Below, one piece after another: positions 9,513 to 17,073 of a stretch of DNA of 64,000 bases. The notes below the pieces were generated by a model, which had not been told where the DNA came from, searched no databases, and worked only from the letters and a program-made list of their open reading frames with translations. How positions within the stretch are numbered: position 1 is the stretch's first letter; each line of letters opens with the position of its first letter. The DNA is from Antribacter soli. GTDB taxonomy: Bacteria > Actinomycetota > Actinomycetes > Actinomycetales > Cellulomonadaceae. The stretch is from positions 1 to 64,000 of the forward strand of contig NZ_JAKGSG010000056.1 of NCBI RefSeq assembly GCF_021568775.1, written 5' to 3'. Position numbers and translations under genes: made by a program.

Positions 9513-10262
9513 ATGACCGCGGTCCGTACCCACACGCACGCACAGGCCGTCGACGCCGCGATCGACCTCTTCACGCGGCAGGGGTATGAGAGGACGACCG
9601 TCGAGGAGATCGCCGACGCCGCCCGCGTGAGCCGGGCGACGTTCTTCCGCCGGTTCCGCTCCAAGGAGGACGTCGTCTTCGCGGACCACGAGCTGCTGCT
9701 CGAGGAGGTCGTCGTGATGCTCGCCGCGACGCGCACCGAGGCGCGGCAGAGCGAGGAGTCGATGGCCGACGTCGGCCGCGGGTGGGACCCGAACATCGAC
9801 CCGTACCTCGAGGTCTGTCGCGCCGCCCGGATGGTGTTCGACCACCACGTCGGTCAGCGGGAGACGTCGCTGGCCCGGTACGCCCTGCTGCAGCAGGTCC
9901 CCCAGCTGCGCGACCGCGAGCTCGTGACGACGCACCGCTACGAGCGGGCCTTCACCCACTACCTGCGCGACACCCTCTCCCCCGACCGCTCCACCTCGAC
10001 CGCGTCGATCGCCTTCGCGGCGTCCGTGGTGGCCGTGCACAACGCGATCCTTCGTCGCTGGCTGCGCAACCCCGGCCTCGACCTGCGCCCGGACCTCGAG
10101 GAGGCGTTCGCCGACCTGCGTCGTGCCGCCATCCTCGGCTCTGGCGGGGCCGCGCCGGCGGAGGGCGGCATCGCGCCGGGGCGCCGGGTCGTCGTCACCG
10201 TCATCGAGGGCAGCCCGGCGCCCGACGACGTCGCGCGCGCGGTCCGCGAGGCCCTCGCCTGA
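9513..10262 (+). CDS. TetR-family transcriptional regulator
   Basis: A 249-residue regulator. The DNA-binding domain covers residues about 8-55 (AVDAAIDLFTRQGYERTTVEE, then VSRATFFRRFRSKEDVVF). The C-terminal ligand domain is not assigned. The start is the ATG at 9513; seven extra upstream residues are possible but lie over the promoter-like stretch. An operator-like palindrome is found 65 bases beyond its stop, in front of the FMN riboswitch, and could be one of its targets. Confidence 0.85.
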   Translation: MTAVRTHTHAQAVDAAIDLFTRQGYERTTVEEIADAARVSRATFFRRFRSKEDVVFADHELLLEEVVVMLAATRTEARQSEESMADVGRGWDPNIDPYLEVCRAARMVFDHHVGQRETSLARYALLQQVPQLRDRELVTTHRYERAFTHYLRDTLSPDRSTSTASIAFAASVVAVHNAILRRWLRNPGLDLRPDLEEAFADLRRAAILGSGGAAPAEGGIAPGRRVVVTVIEGSPAPDDVARAVREALA

Positions 10263-10326
10263 CCAGCGGCTCCGGCTGTCCAGCAGGGCTTGCCACCAGG
10301 GAATGGCCCTGTGGCATCCTTGGTTT

Positions 10327-10344
10327 CGTTCGTTATGACGAACG
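10327..10344. promoter_or_regulatory. Inverted repeat over the likely promoter of the riboswitch transcript
   Basis: CGTTCGT at 10327-10333 and ACGAACG at 10338-10344 form a perfect seven-base inverted repeat with a TATG spacer that resembles part of a -10 element. It lies seven bases before the riboswitch. It could be a repressor site, for example for the TetR protein encoded just upstream, adding a second control layer. Confidence 0.45.
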
Positions 10345-10350
10345 CACACA

Positions 10351-10470
10351 CGTGCTCCGGGGTCGGTGAAATTCCGAGCCGGCGGTGACAGTCCGCGACC
10401 CGCGCTCCTGCGCGGTTGACCTGGTGGAACTCCAGGACCGACGGTGAGAGTCCGGATGGGAGGAAGCACG
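10351..10470 (+). ncRNA. FMN riboswitch (RFN element)
   Basis: The stretch carries the conserved FMN aptamer blocks: GGGGTCGGTGAAATTCCGA, GCCGGCGGTGACAGTCCGCGA, TGGTGGAACTCCAGGACCGA and CGGTGAGAGTCCGGATGGGA. CGTGCT at 10351-10356 pairs with AGCACG at 10465-10470 to close the P1 stem. A GC-rich hairpin at about 10472-10501 follows and may be the expression platform. No U-tract is seen, so control may act on translation. It should lower expression of the downstream transporter when FMN is plentiful. Confidence 0.95.
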
Positions 10471-10558
10471 TGCGGCGCGCGCCCTCGGTGGCGTGCGCCG
10501 CCGTCGGCGTAGGCCGATCACCCCGGGCGCCCGCGTGGCCGACCTGGGAGACGCATTC

Positions 10559-11254
10559 ATGGACATCATCCGGTGGCTGTTCGAGGCCACGTTCGCGATC
10601 GGCGACCAGCAGCTGCTGTGGCGCGAGGTCATCGGCAACGCGTTCGGGCTCGCGTCGGCCCTGGGCGGGATGCGGCGCAAGGTCTGGGCCTGGCCCGTCG
10701 GCATCGTCGGGAACGTGCTGCTCTTCACCGTGTTCGTCGGGTCGATCTTCGGTGACGCGGACCGCGTGAACATGCTCGGCCAGGCGGGCCGCCAGATCAT
10801 GTTCATCGCCGTGTCGGTCTACGGCTGGGTGCGGTGGCGGCAGGCCCGCGCCACCGCGGTCGCCGAGGGCTCCGAGGGTGTCGGCGTGCACCCGCACTGG
10901 GCGTCGTGGCCCGCCCGCATCGGCCTGGTCGTCACGATGGTGGCCGGAACGCTGATCCTCACGCCGATCTTCCGCGCGCTCGGCTCGTACGAGCCCGTCT
11001 GGTCCGACGCGTGGATCTTCATGGGCTCGCTGCTCGCGACCTACGGCATGGCGAAGGGCTGGGTCGAGTTCTGGCTGATCTGGGTGGCCGTCGACGCCGT
11101 CGGCGTGCCGCTGCTGTACAGCGCCGGCTACTGGGCCACCGCCGCGATGTACCTGTTCTACGGCGGCTTCACGATCGTCGGCTTCGTGGTGTGGTGGCGG
11201 GTGAACCGCCGCGAGCGCCTCGCCGAGGCGGCCGCCGCTCCCGCTGCAGCCTGA
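10559..11254 (+). CDS. pnuX: PnuC-like riboflavin transporter (PnuX type)
   Basis: A 231-residue membrane protein with seven or eight hydrophobic segments. WREVIGNAFGLASALGGMRRKVWAWPVGIVGN at the start and WVEFWLIWVAVDAVGVPLLYSAGYW near the C-terminus are PnuC-family features. PnuC proteins take up vitamins by facilitated diffusion coupled to phosphorylation. The FMN riboswitch directly upstream points to riboflavin rather than nicotinamide riboside, as in the PnuX branch. The ATG at 10559 has GGGAG upstream and was chosen over an earlier in-frame ATG that lies inside the leader. Confidence 0.88.
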   Translation: MDIIRWLFEATFAIGDQQLLWREVIGNAFGLASALGGMRRKVWAWPVGIVGNVLLFTVFVGSIFGDADRVNMLGQAGRQIMFIAVSVYGWVRWRQARATAVAEGSEGVGVHPHWASWPARIGLVVTMVAGTLILTPIFRALGSYEPVWSDAWIFMGSLLATYGMAKGWVEFWLIWVAVDAVGVPLLYSAGYWATAAMYLFYGGFTIVGFVVWWRVNRRERLAEAAAAPAAA

Positions 11255-11274
11255 CCCGGGTAGCGTCGGGCGGC

Positions 11275-12411
11275 GTGACGACGACGACACCCCGCCCGGC
11301 GCGGATCGGCCTGGTCGGGTCCGGCTTTCGAGCCCGCACCATGCTCCGCGTGATCCACGCCCTTCCGGACGAGCTCGACGCGGTGGGGGTCACGACCCGG
11401 AACGCCGCCGACCGGGAGGCCCTCGCGACGCTGGGCCTCCCGGCGGCCGGCCTGACGGGCCAGCCCGCCCCGGCGTTCGCGACGCTCGACGAGCTCCTTG
11501 CCGGACGACCGGACTTCGTGGTTCTGACGCTCCCGGCGGGTGCGGCCCAGCCGCTGGTCAGGGAGCTCACGGCAGCGGGCGTGCCGGTGCTCCAGGAGAC
11601 CCCGGCGGCGGGCACGACCGAGGAGCTGGCGGCCCTGCAGGATCTGGTCGCGGCGGGCGCCTGCGTGCACGTGGCGGAGCAGTACCACCTGGAGCCGCTG
11701 GTGTCGGCGCAGCTCGGCGTCGCGACGTCGGGGCTCCTCGGCCGGGTGACCGACGCGCAGGTCAGCGTGGCGCACGACTACCACGGCGTGAGCGTGCTGC
11801 GCCGGGCCCTGGGCGTGACCTTCCAGGATGCGACGATCACGGCGCGGCGCGACGAGCGGCTGATCGCCGCGAGCCCGAGCCGCGCGGGCGACCCGGCCGG
11901 CCTGGAGCTGGTGGCGACGGTGCACGCGACGGCGTGGCTGGACTTCGGCGACCGGCTCGGGGTGTACGAGTTCGACGACCAGCAGTACCGCTCGTGGGTG
12001 CGCTCGCCGACCCTCGTGGTGCGCGGCGAGCTGGGCGAGCTGCGGGACGAGACCGTCCGGTACGTGCGCCCGGACGGCACCCCGATGCGGTCCGTCCTGG
12101 AACGGGTGGCGGCCGGCGGGGCGGGCGGCCACGAGGGCCTGTTCCTGCGCGGGTACGCCTTCGAGGGCGGCTGGGCCTACCGCAACGCGCTCCGACCGGC
12201 ACGGCTGGCCGACGACGAGCTGTCGATCGCGCGACTGCTCACCGCGATGCGCGACCACGTCCTCGCCGGCGGGCCCGCACCGTACGAGCTCGCGGAAGCC
12301 GCGCAGGACCAGTACCTGCAGCTCGAGGTCCGCCGCGCGGCCACCTCGGGCACGGTGCGGACGATGCGGCAGCCGTGGGCAGACGCCCCGGGCTGCCGCG
12401 GCCATAACTGA
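11275..12411 (+). CDS. Gfo/Idh/MocA-like NAD(P)-dependent oxidoreductase
   Basis: A 378-residue protein from GTG at 11275. The N-terminus RIGLVGSGFRARTMLRVIHAL is a Rossmann dinucleotide site (GxGxxA/G type). Residues about 60-130 (FATLDELLAGRPDFVVLTLPAG, GVPVLQETPAAGT) continue the fold, with Glu-Thr-Pro replacing the usual Glu-Lys-Pro. The rest is the alpha/beta catalytic domain. The missing Lys of the EKP motif, normally catalytic in this family, is notable. The substrate is unknown. It lies 20 bases after pnuX and may share its transcript. Confidence 0.78.
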   Translation: MTTTTPRPARIGLVGSGFRARTMLRVIHALPDELDAVGVTTRNAADREALATLGLPAAGLTGQPAPAFATLDELLAGRPDFVVLTLPAGAAQPLVRELTAAGVPVLQETPAAGTTEELAALQDLVAAGACVHVAEQYHLEPLVSAQLGVATSGLLGRVTDAQVSVAHDYHGVSVLRRALGVTFQDATITARRDERLIAASPSRAGDPAGLELVATVHATAWLDFGDRLGVYEFDDQQYRSWVRSPTLVVRGELGELRDETVRYVRPDGTPMRSVLERVAAGGAGGHEGLFLRGYAFEGGWAYRNALRPARLADDELSIARLLTAMRDHVLAGGPAPYELAEAAQDQYLQLEVRRAATSGTVRTMRQPWADAPGCRGHN

Positions 12412-12444
12412 TACCGAGTATCGCTTGACCTGATACGCCGTACC
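12410..12444. promoter_or_regulatory. Two operator-like GATAC palindromes at the acyl-CoA dehydrogenase promoter
   Basis: GATAC-CGA-GTATC (12410-12422, perfect) and GATAC-GCC-GTACC (12432-12444, one mismatch) lie 22 bases apart with a TTGACC -35-like hexamer (12425-12430) between them. The spacing of two helical turns suggests a dimer-of-dimers repressor such as a TetR protein. The cognate regulator is not in sight. Confidence 0.45.
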
Positions 12445-12460
12445 GGCGCACGATGAACGC

Positions 12461-13693
12461 ATGACGCAGACTCCCGGGGTGACGGCGCCCTCCTACGACG
12501 TGGCACAACCGCTCGACATCGACTTCGCCGGCGCGTTCGCCGACGTCACCGAGGACGAGCGGGCCTACCAGCTCGCGGTGCGCACCTTCGTCCAGGACGA
12601 GGTCCTGCCCATCATCGACGGCTACTGGGAGCGGGCCGAGGTCCCCTTCGAGCTGGTCAAGCGCATGGCCGAGCTCGACTTCCTGCGCGACGGCGTGGAC
12701 GTGCCCGGCCGCCCGAAGGTCAGCCTCATGGCCGAGGGCCTCGCCGCGATGGAGATGTCCCGCGGCGACGCGTCGGTCACGACGATCTGTGGCGTCCAGG
12801 GCGGCCTGGCCCTGCGCTCGATCGTCATGCTCGGCTCGCCCGAGCAGGTCGAGCGCTGGGCCGAGCCCATGGCGCGCGGGGAGATCCTCGGCGCCTTCGC
12901 GCTCACAGAGCCGACCCACGGCTCCGACTCGGTCGCCCTCGAGACCACGGCCGTGCGCGCGACCCGTGACGGCGTCGACGGCTACGTCATCAACGGCGAG
13001 AAGAAGTGGATCGGCTTCGGCTCGTGCGGCGACATCACCGTGGTGTGGGCACGACTGGTCGGGGACGGGGCCGACAACGCCGTGCACGGCTTCGTCGTGC
13101 CGCAGGACGCCCCCGGCTACGCGGCCACGACCATCGAGGGCAAGGCGTCGCTTCGCGCCATCTGGCAGGCACACATCGTCATGACGGACGTCTTCGTCCC
13201 CGCGGAGAACGCCCTGCCCGGCGCCCGCAGCTTCAAGGACACCGGCCGCGTGCTCCAGGCGACGCGCCTCGGGGTGGCGTGGTCCGCCGTCGGACAGGCC
13301 GTGGCCTGTTACGAGACCGCGGTGGCGTACTCCAAGCAGCGCATCCAGTTCGGCCGCCCCCTCGCGGCGAGCCAGATGGTGCAGGAGCGGCTCACCCGCA
13401 TGCTCTCCACGCTCACCCAGATGCAGCTCCTCGTGGCGCGGATGACGCGCCTCGACGAGGCGGGAGTCCTCACCGGCCCGCAGGCGTCGCTCGCGAAGTA
13501 CACGTGCACGCGGGGCGCCCGCGAGATCGCCGCGACCGCGCGCGACATGCTCGGCGGGAACGGCATCCTCCTGCAGAACCGCGTGGCCCGGCACTTCGCC
13601 GACATCGAGGCCCTGCACACGTACGAGGGCACCGAGTCGGTCCAGGCGCTCATCGTGGGCCGCGACATCACGGGAGTCTCCGCGTTCGCGTGA
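12461..13693 (+). CDS. Acyl-CoA dehydrogenase, close to glutaryl-CoA dehydrogenase group
   Basis: A 410-residue FAD enzyme that oxidises an acyl-CoA at the alpha-beta bond. Family marks include GAFALTEPTHGSDSVALETTA (FAD/substrate loop), GYVINGEKKWIGFGSCGDI, the GRPLAASQMVQERL segment and the C-terminal MLGGNGILLQNRVARHFADIEALHTYEGTESVQALIVGR. The YEGTE segment carries the catalytic glutamate of glutaryl-CoA-type enzymes. The start is the ATG at 12461. No electron-transfer flavoprotein or CoA ligase gene is adjacent. Its 3' end has been copied downstream. Confidence 0.9.
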   Translation: MTQTPGVTAPSYDVAQPLDIDFAGAFADVTEDERAYQLAVRTFVQDEVLPIIDGYWERAEVPFELVKRMAELDFLRDGVDVPGRPKVSLMAEGLAAMEMSRGDASVTTICGVQGGLALRSIVMLGSPEQVERWAEPMARGEILGAFALTEPTHGSDSVALETTAVRATRDGVDGYVINGEKKWIGFGSCGDITVVWARLVGDGADNAVHGFVVPQDAPGYAATTIEGKASLRAIWQAHIVMTDVFVPAENALPGARSFKDTGRVLQATRLGVAWSAVGQAVACYETAVAYSKQRIQFGRPLAASQMVQERLTRMLSTLTQMQLLVARMTRLDEAGVLTGPQASLAKYTCTRGAREIAATARDMLGGNGILLQNRVARHFADIEALHTYEGTESVQALIVGRDITGVSAFA

Positions 13694-13823
13694 CGTGCAG
13701 CGCAGGGTGAGGGCCGAGGAGCGAGGCACTCGCCCGGAGCGGAACGTCGCGTGAACGCGGCAACAAGCAGGGCGTTCGCGTGACGTGCAGCGCAGGGTGA
13801 GGGCAGGCAGGGCGTTCGCGTGA
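13682..13823 (+). repeat. Tandem partial copies of the acyl-CoA dehydrogenase gene end
   Basis: The 33 bases 13682-13714, which include the last codons and stop of the gene, occur again unchanged at 13772-13804. A third, shorter copy covers 13806-13823 and resembles 13766-13783. The copies leave about 130 bases of non-coding filler before the next gene. The pattern suggests slippage or repeated duplication at a repeat element. Confidence 0.8.
13695..13746. repeat. Dispersed intergenic repeat, copy 1 (52 bp)
   Basis: These 52 bases recur at 42689-42740 with one difference (51 of 52 identical). The unit includes GCGAG-GCA-CTCGC, a small hairpin, and begins with a GTGCAGCGCAGGGTGAGGGC block that is copied once more at 13785-13804. 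Both full copies are intergenic. It behaves like a REP-type element. Confidence 0.8.
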
Positions 13824-13951
13824 GGCAGCGCCCCCTCTCCCGACGCCGGGTCACCTCCTCGCGAGGCGGCCCGGCGTCGTGGGTTATCCCTACCTGGGCT
13901 GGTGGGACCGCCGGGTGCTCACCGAGACCGCCGCCGCCTACTGTCGGTGAC

Positions 13952-15313
13952 ATGGAGATCCCCCGCGGCACAACCGCTGCGCCCGCCCCGGGCCTGCCCG
14001 AGGACCTGGCGCGCGTGGCGCCGGCGTGGGCATCGCGTGACGCGTTCTTCGCGGCCCCGTTCGCGCCGGCGACGTGGCGGGCCGTCGCCCAGGTGACGAT
14101 CGCCTGGCTCTGGCTGCAGGCCGCGGGGCTGGCCCTCGCGATCCTCGTCGTGACCGCCGCCTCGATGGTGCCCGCCCTCGGCCTGGGCCTGCCGCTCCTC
14201 GTGCTGGTGCTGCTCGTGGCGCGCGGCTTCGCGACCGTCGAGCGGGCCCGGCTCAGCGCCCAGACCGGCATGGCCGTCCGCGCGCCGCGGTACCGGTCGC
14301 CCGGACGCGCGGGCGTCTGGGCCGCCGGGTGGACCGTGCTCGGCGACGGCCGCTCCTGGGCGCACGTGCTCTACGCGCTGGCGGGCTTCGGGCTCGCCGT
14401 GGCGACCGCCACCGTGGCGCTCTGCTCCGCCGGGGCCGCCCTGGCGCTGCTGGCCTTCCCCGCCTACGGGCGCTCGGCCGTCGTGACCGGCTGGCTGGAC
14501 GCCCCGTGGCCGCTCGCCGTGGTGGGCGCACTGGGCAGCGCGGTCGTGCTGGCCTGGGTCGCGGCCCTCGCCGCGCAGGGCGGCACGCTCCTGCTGCTCC
14601 GCCTGGGACGCACGCTGCTCGGCCCGTCAGGGATCGACGCAGCGCGCGAGGCCACCCTGGTCGCCGAGCGCAGGGCCGTGGTGCTGGCCGAGACGCGGAC
14701 CCTCGCCGTCGACGCGGCCGACACGGAGCGCCGGCGCATCGAGCGCGACCTGCACGACGGCGCCCAGCAGCGCCTCGTCGCACTCGGCGTCGAGCTGGGC
14801 ACCGTGCGGCGTCGGGTCGCCGCGGACCCGGAGGCCGCCGTCGCCGCCCTCGACCACGCGCACCGGGAGGTCAAGGAGACCTTGGCCGAGCTGCGAGACC
14901 TCGTCCGCGGCATCCACCCCGCGGTCCTCGCCGACCGGGGCCTCGACGCCGCCCTGTCCGCGCTCGCCGCGCGCAGCCCCGTCCCCGTCCGCGTCGAGGT
15001 GCCCGACCCGGGTTCGCTCGCGGGCGCGGGACCCACCGCGCAGGCGGCGGCGTACTTCGTCGTCGCCGAGGCGCTGACGAACGTCGCCAAGCACGCCGGC
15101 GCGCAGAGCGCGGCGGTCCGGGCGGAGGTCGTGGACGGCTCGCGGCTGCGCATCGTGGTGTCCGACGACGGACGCGGCGGCGCCGACCCCACCGCCGGCA
15201 GCGGGCTGCACGGCCTCCGGGGCCGGGTCGCCGCGCTCGACGGGACGTTCCACCTGGACAGCCCGGCCGGTGCCGGTACCCGGCTCACCGTGGAGGTGCC
15301 GTGCGCATCGTGA
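13952..15313 (+). CDS. Membrane-bound two-component sensor histidine kinase (NarL/DesK type)
   Basis: A 453-residue kinase starting at ATG 13952. Residues about 30-215 contain four to six membrane segments (Sensor-like domain). A dimerisation/phosphoacceptor helix follows with ERRRIERDLHDGAQQRLVALGVELG; the His of RDLHDGAQQ is the phosphorylation site. The HATPase_c domain shows VVAEALTNVAKHAGA (N box) and the G boxes VSDDGRGGAD and GSGLHGLRGRVAALDG. It phosphorylates the response regulator encoded next, whose GTG start lies 13 bases inside this gene. The external signal is unknown. Confidence 0.9.
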   Translation: MEIPRGTTAAPAPGLPEDLARVAPAWASRDAFFAAPFAPATWRAVAQVTIAWLWLQAAGLALAILVVTAASMVPALGLGLPLLVLVLLVARGFATVERARLSAQTGMAVRAPRYRSPGRAGVWAAGWTVLGDGRSWAHVLYALAGFGLAVATATVALCSAGAALALLAFPAYGRSAVVTGWLDAPWPLAVVGALGSAVVLAWVAALAAQGGTLLLLRLGRTLLGPSGIDAAREATLVAERRAVVLAETRTLAVDAADTERRRIERDLHDGAQQRLVALGVELGTVRRRVAADPEAAVAALDHAHREVKETLAELRDLVRGIHPAVLADRGLDAALSALAARSPVPVRVEVPDPGSLAGAGPTAQAAAYFVVAEALTNVAKHAGAQSAAVRAEVVDGSRLRIVVSDDGRGGADPTAGSGLHGLRGRVAALDGTFHLDSPAGAGTRLTVEVPCAS

Positions 15314-16002
15314 TCGCCGAGGACTCCGTCCTCCTCCTGGACGGCCTCACGCGGCTGCTCACTACCGAGGGGCACGCCGTCACGGGCCACCGCACCGCGG
15401 ACGACCTGGTCCGGGCACTGTCCGCGCGGGACGCCACGCTGCCCGACCTCCTGGTCACCGACGTCCGCATGCCGCCCACGCACACCGACGAGGGGCTGCG
15501 GGCCGCGGTGCACCTGCGCAGCCTCCACCCCGACCTGCCGATCCTCGTGCTGTCGCAGTACGTCGAGCAGCGGTACGCCGCAGAGCTCTTCGCCCGCGGC
15601 GCCCGCGGCCTCGGCTACGTGCTCAAGGACCGCGTCGCCGACGTCGACGAGTTCCTCGACGCCCTCCAGCGGGTCGCCGACGGCGGGACCGTCGTGGACC
15701 CGGAGGTCGTGACCCAGATCATCGCCCGGACCCGGCGCACCGGGCTCGAGACCCTGACCCCCCGCGAGCGCGAGGTGCTCACGCTCATGGCCGAGGGTCG
15801 CTCCAACAGCGCGATCGCCGACCGCCTCGTCGTCGGCCTGCCCGCCGTGGAGAAGCACGTCACCTCGATCCTCGGCAAGCTCGGCCTCCCGCCCGACTCG
15901 GACGACCACCGGCGGGTCCTCGCCGTCCTGCGCTGGCTCGAGCACCGTCCCGCACCTACCCCCGGGGCGCTCCCCGGATCACCGAACGGAGCACGCCCAT
16001 GA
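15301..16002 (+). CDS. LuxR/NarL-type response regulator
   Basis: A 233-residue regulator from GTG at 15301. The receiver domain spans residues 1-125: acidic pocket IAEDS, phospho-acceptor Asp in LLVTDVRMPP, and Lys in VLKDRV. The C-terminal LuxR helix-turn-helix (TPREREVLTLMAEGRSNSAIADRLVVGLPAVEKHVTSILGKL) binds DNA. The overlap with the kinase gene and the four-base ATGA overlap with the following gene make one operon, so the DUF4097 protein is a probable partner or target. Confidence 0.92.
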   Translation: MRIVIAEDSVLLLDGLTRLLTTEGHAVTGHRTADDLVRALSARDATLPDLLVTDVRMPPTHTDEGLRAAVHLRSLHPDLPILVLSQYVEQRYAAELFARGARGLGYVLKDRVADVDEFLDALQRVADGGTVVDPEVVTQIIARTRRTGLETLTPREREVLTLMAEGRSNSAIADRLVVGLPAVEKHVTSILGKLGLPPDSDDHRRVLAVLRWLEHRPAPTPGALPGSPNGARP

Positions 16003-17003
16003 GCACGAACACTCCCAGCGACAACGGCGCCGCGGTTCCTGCGGACGCACCCGCACCCGCGCCCGCACCCGATCCCGGCACGCCCGCGCCCGGCGGGTCC
16101 GGCCGCCGCGTCCTGCTCGTGGTCGGCACCGTGCTCGGGATCGTGGCCGCCGCGTGGGCCGCGCTCTTCGTGGTGGACCTGCTCCTGTCCCGCACGGAGA
16201 CCTCCCACGAGACCTACGACCCGGCGTCCACCGTCGAGCTCGTCGCCGACGGGCACGTCACCGTCGTCGCCCAGGAGGGCGACGTGGAGGTCGACCGGAT
16301 CGCGCGCGGAGGCCTGACCCGCCCGACCTACTCGGTCGAGGAGACCGGGGACCGGCTCGTCGTGCGCCACCAGTGCGACTGGTGGCTGCTGTGGCAGTGC
16401 TCCGGCGCGCTCGAGGTCACGCTCCCCGCCGACACGGAGGTGGTGGTCCGCACCGAGAACGGCGACGTGGTGGCCTCGGGCCTCGCCCGGGACGTCGACC
16501 TGTCCTCGGGCAACGGCCAGGTCGAGGCGTCCGGCATCGGCGGCGGGGTCGGCGTGAGGTCCAGCAACGGCGACGTCAGCGTCCGCGATGCCGGCGGCGA
16601 CGTGGTAGCCCGGACGAGCAACGGCCGGGTCGAGGTCGAGGAGGCCGGCGGCGCCGTCGTCGCGGACTCGAGCAACGGCGACATCACGGTCCGGGCCGCC
16701 GGCAGCGACGTGCAGGCCCGCACCAGCAACGGCCGGATCGACGTCGCCGACGTGGACGGCGACGTGTCCGCCCGGTCGTCCAACGGCCGGGTCGACGTCG
16801 ACGGCATCACCGGCAACGTCCGGGCCGAGACCAGCAACGGCGACGTCACCGTGCACGGCAACGGTGAGCCTGTCGCGCTGACGATCAGCACGTCGAACGG
16901 CCGGCAGACCGTCGAGGGCGCCACCGACCCGGACGCCGACCGGGAGGTCTGGATCAGGTCCAGCAACGGCAACGTGTCGTACCTCGACAGCTCGGCCGGC
17001 TGA
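15999..17003 (+). CDS. Membrane-anchored DUF4097 (adhesin-like beta-helix) protein
   Basis: A 334-residue protein. A Pro/Ala-rich cytoplasmic N-terminus (residues 1-35) is followed by one membrane helix (RRVLLVVGTVLGIVAAAWAA). The outside part is a run of about ten short repeats built on SSNGDV/TSNGRV (for example VRSSNGDVSVRDAGGDV), as in DUF4097 proteins, which fold as a right-handed parallel beta structure. Gene overlap with the two-component system suggests an envelope-stress or surface role under that system. Function is not established for the family. Confidence 0.8.
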   Translation: MSTNTPSDNGAAVPADAPAPAPAPDPGTPAPGGSGRRVLLVVGTVLGIVAAAWAALFVVDLLLSRTETSHETYDPASTVELVADGHVTVVAQEGDVEVDRIARGGLTRPTYSVEETGDRLVVRHQCDWWLLWQCSGALEVTLPADTEVVVRTENGDVVASGLARDVDLSSGNGQVEASGIGGGVGVRSSNGDVSVRDAGGDVVARTSNGRVEVEEAGGAVVADSSNGDITVRAAGSDVQARTSNGRIDVADVDGDVSARSSNGRVDVDGITGNVRAETSNGDVTVHGNGEPVALTISTSNGRQTVEGATDPDADREVWIRSSNGNVSYLDSSAG

Positions 17004-17073
17004 CGGTCACGCGCCCGTCGTCAGCAGCAGGAGCCTGCACTCTGCGCCCAGCCGGTGATGGGAGGATGTCCGC

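Noticed and set aside
13682-13823. A CRISPR array
   Set aside because: There are only two to three copies with unequal spacing, one of which is part of a gene end, and no cas genes are present.
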